DNA of 35,573 nt from an uncultured Clostridia bacterium. Its GTDB lineage: Bacteria; Bacillota; Clostridia; UBA1381. Below the pieces are notes generated by a model. It saw only the letters and a list, made by a program, of their open reading frames with translations, was not told the DNA's origin and ran no database searches. Position numbers and translations under genes: made by a program. How positions within the stretch are numbered: the stretch's first letter is position 1; each line of letters begins with the position of its first letter. Positions 1-7,430 of the stretch are shown one piece after another. The stretch spans positions 1 to 35,573 of the forward strand of contig CALXWJ010000011.1 of assembly GCA_944392335.1 (NCBI GenBank). Reading direction: 5' to 3'.

Positions 1-82
1 CCAATAGCGTTACTACGGCCTGAACTGATCCTAATCGTTCAAATTCTTTTAATGCACGTTCCTTTTGTTCTTTTGTATACAT
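1..82 (-). CDS. IS3-family transposase OrfA-like protein, N-terminal fragment
   Basis: Twenty-seven codons are visible, beginning MYTKEQKERALKEFERLGSV and continuing QAVVTLL. This is the pattern of the N-terminal helix-turn-helix of IS3-family transposases, which typically open with a Lys/Glu-rich helix and then a Gly-Ser-Val turn. The start is an ATG at 80-82 with an AGGAGT ribosome binding site 8 nt upstream (91-96). The protein would bind the IS ends and, in most of the family, work with an OrfB DDE integrase made by frameshifting or as a separate gene. The gene is cut by the window edge, so the catalytic part cannot be judged. The family call rests on a short stretch. Confidence 0.6.
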   Translation of the reverse strand, partial: MYTKEQKERALKEFERLGSVQAVVTLL

Positions 83-90
83 ATATTTTT

Positions 91-104
91 ACTCCTTTCG
101 GAGT
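91..104 (-). promoter_or_regulatory. Hairpin enclosing the transposase ribosome binding site
   Basis: On the minus strand the leader reads ACTCC-GAAA-GGAGT, a 5-bp stem closed by a GNRA-type tetraloop. The GGAGT arm is the ribosome binding site of the transposase. Transcripts entering from outside the element would include the hairpin and could be translated poorly. Insertion sequences such as IS10 and IS50 are known to hide the transposase start in this way; here it is an inference from the fold alone. Confidence 0.4.
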
Positions 105-121
105 CCAAGAATATGTCCGCA

Positions 122-1349
122 CCCCCAAAGAATAGCATATCATCCGTCCCTTGCAATATTATGCGGGAACAATGAAATGGAAGGCGGATTGAAAGACTGG
201 GGTATAAATAATGAGCTTGTTATGGCAGATTATATTGAATTGTATGAAAGGCTTCTTCCAGAAATAAGCTATAAATACGCGCCCAATACCTTTTACTGGC
301 CGTCAAGCCCATCAAGCGGCGGGGGGCTTTTTGATCCGTCAAGTGACAAAGCGGGAGACGTTCATTACTGGCTTGTATGGCACGGAAACATCCCCTTTGA
401 AGAATACAGGAATCACAAATTCAGATTTTGCTCCGAATACGGTTTTGAGAGTTTCCCCAACATCAAAACAATAAAAAGTTTTTGCGAAGAAAAAGATATG
501 AATGCTTTTTCAAGAGTTGTGGAAAACCATCAAAAATGCAAAAGCGGGAATACAAAAATACTTACCTATCTTTCCGATAAATACCTCTACCCCACCTCTT
601 TTGAAAATCTTGTCTATGCGTCACAGCTTCTCCAGGCTGAAGCTATAAGGCTCGGTGTTGAACATTTCAGAAGGATAAGAGGCTGCTGCATGGGCTCTAT
701 TTACTGGCAGTTTAACGACTGCTGGCCCGTTGCCTCATGGTCAAGCGTGGATTATTTCGGAAGATATAAAGCGCTGCATTATGAAGCAAAAAAATTCTAT
801 GCCCCCGTTGCCTGCGGTATTTTTAATGAAAAAGGAAAAATTACGGTAAATGCCGCAAATGAAACACTCCAAGACAAAGAAATCGTTTTAAAATGGTGTG
901 TTGCCAAAAGCAATTTTGACATTATCGCTTCGGGAGAAAACAAAGCATCTTTGAAAAAACTAAGCTCACAAGATATCTTTACCGTTGATATCAACGGGCT
1001 TGACATTGATATTTATTCTGATTTCTATTATGTTGATCTATATGATAATAAAGGGAATTTTATAATGCGCCGCACCGAATTATTCACTTTTCCCAAATAT
1101 TTCCAATGGCAAAAACCCGATATTAAGGTTACATCATCGGAAAATAACGGCATTATTACCTTTACCGTAACCTCTGACAGTTTTGCAAAAGGTGTGGAGA
1201 TAGATTTTGAAGATCATGACGTTATATTAAGCGATAATTATTTTGATATTACAAACAAAAATAATTACACAATAACCTGTAAAACCGATATTCCTTTAAA
1301 GGAACTTACAGAAGATATGACAATAAGATCCGTATATGATATAAAATAA
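122..1349 (+). pseudogene. Beta-mannosidase (GH2) C-terminal remnant, interrupted by an IS
   Basis: The frame encodes the C-terminal half of a glycoside hydrolase family 2 beta-mannosidase, an enzyme that removes terminal beta-mannose from manno-oligosaccharides. Family sequence starts upstream of the first ATG (177): RIAYHPSLAILCGNNEMEGG is readable from about 129, and the Glu of GNNE (174-176) is the expected acid/base. The nucleophile Glu is in FCSEYGFES, residue 87 counted from the ATG. GDVHYWLVWHG and GSIYWQFNDCWPVASWSSVD are also family hallmarks. About 409 residues remain of a usual 820-850. The N-terminal sandwich domains and part of the barrel are missing, so it should be inactive even if translated from 177. 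The missing part may lie beyond the IS. No frameshift is visible downstream of the junction, which suggests recent interruption. Confidence 0.85.
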
Positions 1350-1351
1350 AC

Positions 1352-1394
1352 AAACAGTCAAGACTACCCGTATAACAGGTGGTCTTGACTGTTT
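1352..1394. terminator. Bidirectional rho-independent terminator
   Basis: A long inverted repeat (AACAGTCAAGACTACC against GGTGGTCTTGACTGTT, one T-G wobble, loop of about 9 nt) lies between two convergent genes. It is followed by GTTTTCTT on the plus strand and by a T-rich run (TTTGTTTATTTTAT) on the minus strand. It can therefore end both the mannosidase remnant and the LRR protein transcript. Confidence 0.85.
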
Positions 1395-1396
1395 TC

Positions 1397-4300
1397 TTAA
1401 TTTTGCAAAACTTTATTTACCGGAGAAAGTATCGGCGACATATTATCAACGCTGTCCCACATAAACAGTTTAATGTGATCACCCGGTTCGTAACTATATG
1501 TATCAAAAGTGAAGTTTACAGAACTTGTGTCATACTTTAATGTTGTTACCGTATCGGTTTTTAATGCTTTTAATATTCCGCCGGCGTCATAAACTGCCAG
1601 CAGCGATTCCGCGGTCAAATCGGTATCGGTATTATTTTCCGCAAAAGCATTTACTTTAAGGGTGTTTCCCTCTATATTGTACATAACAATATCATGCTTA
1701 TAACCTTTTGCGGATTCTGAATAGTTATTTATAAAATACATATCATTGTTAGCGGAAGTGATTTCTTCGTTTTCGCTTTCAACGGTAACATACCATTGAA
1801 TATTGCTGTTTTCTATGATGTTATAATCAAATGTAATATCGGCTGTTTCTCCCGGAGTCAAATTTTCTATGGTCTTTGTTTCCAAAACAGCTCCGTCTGC
1901 CTTATCTTTCCACAAATAAGCGGTGACTTTACCTGTATCACTAAATCCGGAATTGGTAATAACCGCAACCGCTTGAGATATGGGAAGTTTTTCGTAATTC
2001 TCTATTTTTACGATTTCAACATCCGAATTTCCTACGGTAATATTTTTGATGTTATTATCAGTATTAAATTCCTCATCTGCAATATCTGCACCGACCTCTA
2101 TCGTATGCTTGCTTAAATTTTCAGGTCGGTTATATTCTATTACCACTTCAGCTGACGCGCCGGCTTTTAATCCTTCGTTTATTGTTTTTTGAGAATTAAC
2201 GGCGCCGTTATCGGTTATTGTAACGGTATAGGAATCCACATTTAATTCGCCTGCATTTTTGACGGTGGCATATACTGTCATTGTGTCTTCGTCAATAACA
2301 GCTTCTGTCAGCTCCAAATCATAAGAAGGCGTTACTTCAAGCGTATACAAATCACTTCGGGTTATTTCTCCGTTTTCCCAAATACTGTTATTGTATGCCA
2401 CATACATATTCCCGTTTTCGGTAAATACCCCGGTCGGATATTTAGCTTGATTTCCTGTGTTTGAAATCGTAATCTCATCACTCCACCCGCCGTTTTTATA
2501 CAGCACGCAAACAACCTCGGTAGAATTTTCTCCCGCCTTTGTCCACCAAACGGCAATATCGCCGTTATCGTTTGAATCGACTGCAAAACTATCATTTAAT
2601 CCCGGTTTAGGCTCGTCAAAAACTGTCTTTTTGGACAAATCGCTTATATTGCAATACTCTATATTTCCGTTTGAATAGTAGTATAACACTCCGTTTTTGA
2701 ATACGGGATTACTGTCTATTGTATCATTATCGGTAAGGTTAAATTCGGAGTCGTTTTTTATAATCCATATATCCCTGTCATTGATTGTCTGAAGGTCATT
2801 ATCCTCATCGACTGAATAGGCTATGTATAAATCGGACTCGTGATATTCTGCCACCAAACTTACAACAGTATTAAGATTTTCTTTAATTGCCGCAGGTTTA
2901 CCTGCTGTGCCGTTGTTGATTGTTGCCTGCATAATAGTATTTCTTCCTGTTAATCCTGTAATATCGTTTTGAGTATTTGTCGTCCATACAACATAAGTTT
3001 CCGACCCGGAAGAGCATACCGCAGGCTGAGTATCAATAGTATCGTTGTCGGTTAACGTTATAGGAATATCAAAGCCGCTGCCGTTCCATTTAGCGGCGCA
3101 TATTTCTCCGAGACTTGCGATATCGGCAAGGGTCATGTTGTCGTTAAGAGCACTTTTTGAATTTTGCCATACCAAATATCCGTCTTTGAAATTCGGATAG
3201 AAATCAGCCGTATCGTCATCAAAAACGGGAGCGGGAGCCGACCATAAACCTGTTTCGTTATCATAAACGGAATATACAATCATACTTCTGTTTACAGCTT
3301 CGCGCTCTTGATTATCCCATAGCATTACCATTACTTTTTTTCCGTCTATATTGCACATCATCGGCGCAGATTCGGTGTATACATTTTCGGCAAGAAGCTG
3401 TGTATTTTTGTTGGTGTACTCTGCACTCATAAGACTGATTGCAGGCATATCTCCGTACCACTGCGTTTGTGAAGAAGTATATGCACGGCTTTCATTTTCG
3501 TATACTTTATTGATATCTATTTCCGAATACAAATTTTGTTCTTTCGCTGAGGCAAGAGTAACGGCACTGTCTGGAATTAAGCCACTTGAATTTCCCGTTT
3601 CGTAAATAAGAAAGTCTCCGCTTAAAAAATCGCTTTTGGCAACTTCTTTACCAAATACTTTTACATTTATATTGGCAGAGCCTGCTCCCCAGGCCTTTAA
3701 ATATTCTTTGTGCAGAGCGGTTTTAAGATTTAACGAACCTTCTCCGCCGACCCCTACTGTAGCAACCTTGGCAATACCGATACCGGCGCCTAAATTTGCC
3801 ATGATTTTTGCCGTCAGATATGCCTCAAATTCAGGAGTGAAAGATTCGGGATCAATATTTATCATATTTCCTTCAAATCCTGCACCGATGCCTCCGCCGA
3901 TTTCATAGTATACGGGGACAACCCATATAAACAACTGTCCTTGATAGGTATAGGAAATTTCTGCCTCAAAACATAGCTGTCCCTCAACGAATGTAGGCTT
4001 GCCATCAATAATCTTCATTTCCGCATATCCTGCAACATCGCCTTCAAAATTTGGCTTACCCGTACCTCCGCCGAGTACCTTTCCGCCAAACAGGTTCATA
4101 TTATATGCATCAGACATTTTAAAGTCATTACGAAGCTGTTTTAATGTTCTCCCTTGTTTTGAAGTCGCTTTCTTGAAAGCCTTTTTATATTCCTTAAAAT
4201 TAAAATCAGAAAAATATTTATCTTCTTCGCCGTCATATTTGGCAATTGAGGTTCCAAAAACCACATTGATTTTATTGTTATCCTCTCTGTCATATTCAAA

Positions 4301-5614
4301 GGAAATAGGAATAAAATCAAAATCCCATTTAATTTCCGCACCGCCAAAGCAGGGCACATTATCAGGTATTGTAAAGGCTGTTTCTTTGCCTAATTTAAAA
4401 TTCAGTCCCGAAATATCGCCGTCAGGCAACAATTCGCCATTTACCGCTTTATCAACAATCTTAAGCCTTGTTCTTTCTGAAATTGTGTCTCCCGTTTCTT
4501 CATTTACAATCAATATGTATATATCCTTATCCACCTCAAACACATCTGTCGGTATAAAGCTTTTTGATACGTTATTTTCAAGTACAACTGCATTTACTGC
4601 ATTTTGCGTTAAATATATTTTTTCTTTTCCGGTACCGTCTTTGTAGTCTACTTTAACAGATACTTCCGATTTGCTTTCCTTGTCTATATTTATAGGCTGT
4701 GACAATAAATCATATGTAGTTCCGTTATATGTGATTTGTGCAAACCCTTTTATTACGCCTGTATTTGGTGACGTGCTGTTATAGTGTCTATTCGCGTTTC
4801 CTAACTCCCTATTATTTACGCCTATATAAATGGCTTTCCACTGTTCTTCATTTCCTTCATAATATACGTCAGTTAAGCCGTAACATCTATCAAATGAACC
4901 ATACCCTATTTTTGTTACACTGTCTGGTATAGTTACACTTGTTAATCTGTAACGTTCCGAAAACGCAGCATCTCCTATTGTTGTTACGTTGTTTGGGATT
5001 GTATATGTTCCCGCTGTTCCTGCCGGATAACAAACTAGCTCTGTTTTTGATTTGTTAAACAAAACGCCATCGACTGATGAATATGCTTTATTATGTATGT
5101 CTACATTTATTCTTGTCAAACTGTTACATCTAAAAAACGCATTATATCCTATTGTTATCACGCTGTTTGGTATATTTATGCTTGTTATGTCGCAACCATA
5201 AAACGCACCATTTCCTATGCTTGTTACACTGTTTGGTATTGCTATGCTTTGTAAACTTGCACAATTATAAAATGCCCTATCTCCTATTCTTATTACGCTG
5301 TTTGGTATCGTTATGCTTATTAAACTTGAACAATTATAAAACGCATAATCTCCTATTGTTGTTACACCGTTTTTTATATCAATTATTTTTATACCTTTTC
5401 TGTTCGAATACCATGGCGCACCTTCATAGCCGTAATCCCATGTCGCACCAGTGCCACTAATGGTAAGCGTGCCGTTATCATCAAGCGTCCATGTAAGATT
5501 ATCCCCGCAGGTGCCGCTTGACGCAGCACTTACAAAGGTCGGCAATGCCGTAAATATACTTGCCAACATACAAACCGTCAACATATACGATATCAGTTTT
5601 TTTGCCCCTTTCAC
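1397..5614 (-). CDS. Secreted BspA-like leucine-rich repeat protein with CARDB domains
   Basis: This is a large exported protein of 1405 residues. A signal peptide (VKGAKKLISY, then a hydrophobic core, cleavage near FVSA-A at residues 30-31) is followed by BspA/LRR_5 repeats at about 83-252 with the pattern IPNSVTSIGNGAFYGC. The middle has no family I recognise; a Gly-rich region at about 560-690 and repeated WxxxxGF/YLVWQ-type stretches could form a beta-propeller. Two CARDB-like beta-sandwiches (about 1099-1195 and 1198-1298, each with a VTNSG/VKNAG core) and a third sandwich follow. No LPXTG, SLH or other anchor is visible. LRR_5 proteins usually bind host or cell-surface ligands; the ligand here is unknown. 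I chose GTG 5612-5614 because AAGGGGG lies 8 nt upstream and the signal peptide starts there; the frame runs open to 5725 but that would overlap azlD. It follows azlD by 28 nt. Confidence 0.85.
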   Translation of the reverse strand: MKGAKKLISYMLTVCMLASIFTALPTFVSAASSGTCGDNLTWTLDDNGTLTISGTGATWDYGYEGAPWYSNRKGIKIIDIKNGVTTIGDYAFYNCSSLISITIPNSVIRIGDRAFYNCASLQSIAIPNSVTSIGNGAFYGCDITSINIPNSVITIGYNAFFRCNSLTRINVDIHNKAYSSVDGVLFNKSKTELVCYPAGTAGTYTIPNNVTTIGDAAFSERYRLTSVTIPDSVTKIGYGSFDRCYGLTDVYYEGNEEQWKAIYIGVNNRELGNANRHYNSTSPNTGVIKGFAQITYNGTTYDLLSQPINIDKESKSEVSVKVDYKDGTGKEKIYLTQNAVNAVVLENNVSKSFIPTDVFEVDKDIYILIVNEETGDTISERTRLKIVDKAVNGELLPDGDISGLNFKLGKETAFTIPDNVPCFGGAEIKWDFDFIPISFEYDREDNNKINVVFGTSIAKYDGEEDKYFSDFNFKEYKKAFKKATSKQGRTLKQLRNDFKMSDAYNMNLFGGKVLGGGTGKPNFEGDVAGYAEMKIIDGKPTFVEGQLCFEAEISYTYQGQLFIWVVPVYYEIGGGIGAGFEGNMINIDPESFTPEFEAYLTAKIMANLGAGIGIAKVATVGVGGEGSLNLKTALHKEYLKAWGAGSANINVKVFGKEVAKSDFLSGDFLIYETGNSSGLIPDSAVTLASAKEQNLYSEIDINKVYENESRAYTSSQTQWYGDMPAISLMSAEYTNKNTQLLAENVYTESAPMMCNIDGKKVMVMLWDNQEREAVNRSMIVYSVYDNETGLWSAPAPVFDDDTADFYPNFKDGYLVWQNSKSALNDNMTLADIASLGEICAAKWNGSGFDIPITLTDNDTIDTQPAVCSSGSETYVVWTTNTQNDITGLTGRNTIMQATINNGTAGKPAAIKENLNTVVSLVAEYHESDLYIAYSVDEDNDLQTINDRDIWIIKNDSEFNLTDNDTIDSNPVFKNGVLYYYSNGNIEYCNISDLSKKTVFDEPKPGLNDSFAVDSNDNGDIAVWWTKAGENSTEVVCVLYKNGGWSDEITISNTGNQAKYPTGVFTENGNMYVAYNNSIWENGEITRSDLYTLEVTPSYDLELTEAVIDEDTMTVYATVKNAGELNVDSYTVTITDNGAVNSQKTINEGLKAGASAEVVIEYNRPENLSKHTIEVGADIADEEFNTDNNIKNITVGNSDVEIVKIENYEKLPISQAVAVITNSGFSDTGKVTAYLWKDKADGAVLETKTIENLTPGETADITFDYNIIENSNIQWYVTVESENEEITSANNDMYFINNYSESAKGYKHDIVMYNIEGNTLKVNAFAENNTDTDLTAESLLAVYDAGGILKALKTDTVTTLKYDTSSVNFTFDTYSYEPGDHIKLFMWDSVDNMSPILSPVNKVLQN
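4859..5368 (-). repeat. LRR-coding tandem repeats, 66-69 bp period
   Basis: The DNA encoding the leucine-rich repeats keeps near-identical words at regular spacing; for example ACRCTGTTTGGTAT (plus-strand reading) recurs at about 5160, 5226 and 5295. The spacing of 66 and 69 bp equals 22 and 23 codons, one LRR unit. The repeats are coding and can change in number by recombination. They lack spacers and are not CRISPR. Confidence 0.8.
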
Positions 5615-5622
5615 TTCAACAT

Positions 5623-5629
5623 CCCCCTT
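5623..5629 (-). promoter_or_regulatory. Ribosome binding site fixing the GTG start of the LRR protein
   Basis: AAGGGGG lies 8 nt before GTG 5614 on the minus strand. No comparable site precedes the in-frame codons farther upstream, which lie inside azlD. This decides the start. Confidence 0.7.
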
Positions 5630-5642
5630 ATAAAATTTTTTT

Positions 5643-5948
5643 CTACAAAAACAATTCCAAAATAAACACCGTAAGGCAAGCAGAGCTTGCAACGATAAAA
5701 AGATTCCCGTTAAACCATGCAACAAGTATACCTATTAAAAGCGCGGCAATACCCGACCACATACTGTCTGTTGCATTTACAATTGCGGGGAATGTCATAA
5801 CCGCCAGAGTAACATACGGCACATAAAACAAAAATGAACGGATAAACCGGCTTTTTATCGGTTTTCTTATAAGAGTAAGCGGCAATGTACGGATAAGATA
5901 TGTAACAATGAAGGTCACCAAAATATAAATATATATATTATGCTCCAT
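5643..5948 (-). CDS. azlD: AzlD family branched-chain amino acid transporter subunit
   Basis: A 101-residue membrane protein with about four hydrophobic segments and the family pattern TYLIRTLPLTL near the start, then FLFYVPYVTLAVMTFPAI. AzlD is the small partner of AzlC; together they form a branched-chain amino acid (and azaleucine) exporter in the cytoplasmic membrane. The length is normal for the family. Its ATG overlaps the end of azlC by 11 nt, so the two are translationally coupled. The next gene starts 28 nt beyond its stop. Substrate specificity cannot be read from the sequence. Confidence 0.93.
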   Translation of the reverse strand: MEHNIYIYILVTFIVTYLIRTLPLTLIRKPIKSRFIRSFLFYVPYVTLAVMTFPAIVNATDSMWSGIAALLIGILVAWFNGNLFIVASSACLTVFILELFL

Positions 5949-6657
5949 CTTCTTCCTCCTTTACGGGGAATAAAATTGCCGCGGCGCCTGCTATCACAAC
6001 CGTTAAAATTATAGTCCTTACGCCTTCAGACAATTGTGAAAGCAAGGGCAATAACGAGCATACAAGGCTCATCAGCATAGATACCGCAACTATTGCCAAA
6101 ATAATTTTATTCTTCCTTGCCGGCGGGATTATACTTGCCAAAAACATGCCGTAAAGCCCCACACTTAAAGCGCTTACAACATTTTCCGGCAATACGTTTC
6201 CCACAACGACCCCAAGATATGTACCAAGCGACCAGCAGGGCATGGAAAGCGACATCATTCCAAAATAAAAAAACGGGCTTATCTTATCCAGCCTTGACAT
6301 TGATACGCCAAACATCTCATCAGTAACCGCAACACCTATAATCATCCTGTGCAAAAGCCCCGCCTTATCGGAGAGCTTCTGACTCAATGCACATGACATC
6401 AGAAAGTATCTCGCATTGGCGATAAGCTCCATCAGCGCTGTTTCAAAATAACCGGCGTTTGCCGCTATTAATGCAAAAGCGGCATACTCTCCTGCCGAAG
6501 CATTTAGCAAAAGACTTGTAAGAGCTGCCTGAAATCCCGTCAATCCCGCATTTTTTGCCGTTATACCCAGTGAAAAAGACACCGCCAAATAACCGATCCC
6601 GATGGGTATCCCCATTTTTAATCCGCTTATGTAATCAGAACCCCTTTTCCCCGACAT
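5938..6657 (-). CDS. azlC: AzlC family branched-chain amino acid permease
   Basis: A 239-residue polytopic membrane protein opening with MSGKRGSDYISGLKMGIPIG, a pattern typical of AzlC, followed by alternating hydrophobic helices and the motif LLLNASAGEYAAFALIAA (usually A-G-x-x-Q/E in the family). With AzlD it should export branched-chain amino acids. The start ATG has an AGGATGAAGGG ribosome binding site. It is the first gene of the azlC-azlD-LRR unit and has a sigma-A promoter about 55 nt upstream. No regulator gene of the AzlB/Lrp type is next to it, and no T-box or leader is evident in the short untranslated region. Confidence 0.93.
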   Translation of the reverse strand: MSGKRGSDYISGLKMGIPIGIGYLAVSFSLGITAKNAGLTGFQAALTSLLLNASAGEYAAFALIAANAGYFETALMELIANARYFLMSCALSQKLSDKAGLLHRMIIGVAVTDEMFGVSMSRLDKISPFFYFGMMSLSMPCWSLGTYLGVVVGNVLPENVVSALSVGLYGMFLASIIPPARKNKIILAIVAVSMLMSLVCSLLPLLSQLSEGVRTIILTVVIAGAAAILFPVKEEEDGA

Positions 6658-6711
6658 ATTATCCCTTCATCCTTCTTTTTACTCTTTTTTTCCATAAAAT
6701 CTGACACAGAT

Positions 6712-6740
6712 ACTATAACATGAATTTAATTTGATGTCAA
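6712..6740 (-). promoter_or_regulatory. Sigma-A promoter of azlC
   Basis: On the minus strand TTGACA (6735-6740), a 17-nt spacer and TATAGT (6712-6717) form a near-consensus promoter placed to transcribe azlC and the genes after it. Confidence 0.8.
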
Positions 6741-6823
6741 CGAAAAAACCAACCAAAAATATATTGTGCGTAAAACAGATTTTTAACACTCTCATACATT
6801 TTAATATTGTCCGCTATTAAGGT

Positions 6824-7384
6824 TTACAGTAGAATATCCTTGAAAAAAACAGATAAATGAAAATCGGGATGTTCTGAAGCTATATTGCTCCAACAGCCCC
6901 AATGAGGGGTCTTTGTTTCATCCCCGCATTTATAGAAATTTGCCCTGATACGTTTCCCTTTTTCATGCACATATCCGGGATATTCCTTTTTGATAAAGTC
7001 AACAGGTATATTAAACCATACTTTCCAACCGTTTTTATCAACCTGAGTTTTTATATTAAAATTATCAATCACCGACTCCGGATATTCAACACGGTCGTAT
7101 CTGTTTTCTCCTCTTGCACACCGCATCGCGCCGTTTGGATTTATCTCAAAATTTATGTAGCTGCTGTCTTTATCCGGCAGAAACTGGATAAATGCTTCCA
7201 CACAGCTGTCAAGATGTACATCTGTGTTATGCTGTGTTTGTGTCGCTCTTATTTCTTTTTCATCACTGTTAAAATGCAAATAAAATCCTTTATCGTCGTA
7301 TGACATTTCAACGGTTGTTTTCGGTCTGTAACCGGTATCATCCCACGGAAAATTGTCTATTTTAAAAATTTTTTTATTGTTCAT
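6824..7384 (-). CDS. Carbohydrate-binding family 9-like (DOMON-fold) protein
   Basis: A 186-residue protein that appears to be a single CBM9-like beta-sandwich: FPWDDTGYRPKTTVEMSYD near the start, LHFNSDEKEIRATQTQ, DSCVEAFIQF, YINFEINPNGAM, and IRANFYKCGDETKTPHWGCW near the end. These positions match the carbohydrate-binding family 9-like proteins of gut bacteria, which usually bind sugar ends or heme-like ligands. No signal peptide is visible, so it may be cytoplasmic or a remnant of a larger enzyme's domain. I chose ATG 7382-7384 because AGGGAGC lies 8 nt upstream; the frame is open upstream but overlaps the hydrolase gene. It follows the hydrolase by 46 nt and probably shares its transcript. 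Function is unknown. Confidence 0.75.
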   Translation of the reverse strand: MNNKKIFKIDNFPWDDTGYRPKTTVEMSYDDKGFYLHFNSDEKEIRATQTQHNTDVHLDSCVEAFIQFLPDKDSSYINFEINPNGAMRCARGENRYDRVEYPESVIDNFNIKTQVDKNGWKVWFNIPVDFIKKEYPGYVHEKGKRIRANFYKCGDETKTPHWGCWSNIASEHPDFHLSVFFKDILL

Positions 7385-7430
7385 ATAACAATGCTCCCTT
7401 TTTAAAAAACAGCAGCTTATCAGCTCATAT

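Larger units (their letters stand above)
1..121 (-). mobile_element. Left end of an IS3-like insertion sequence (partial)
   Basis: Read on the minus strand, an element end beginning TGCGGACATATTC at about position 121 leads into a short leader, a ribosome binding site and a transposase start at 82. The mannosidase reading frame next to it loses family similarity at about 121-128, which fits an insertion boundary there. A start with TG and an orfA-type helix-turn-helix protein within about 40 nt of the end are usual for IS3-family elements. The rest of the element, its other end and any target duplication lie outside the window, so the family and exact boundary are inferred. Confidence 0.6.

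Noticed and set aside
3999..4646. A 215-codon plus-strand frame opposite the LRR protein
   Set aside because: It is antisense to a well-supported gene, has low-complexity Ser/Pro-rich composition and no ribosome binding site.
4859..5368. Regular DNA repeats considered as a CRISPR array
   Set aside because: The repeats are in frame, encode LRR units and have no unique spacers.
5615..5725. An extension of the LRR protein upstream to 5725
   Set aside because: It would overlap azlD, has no ribosome binding site, and would place 37 residues before an intact signal peptide.
6658..6711. A T-box or amino-acid riboswitch before azlC
   Set aside because: The untranslated region after the promoter is only about 45 nt and shows no terminator-antiterminator pair.
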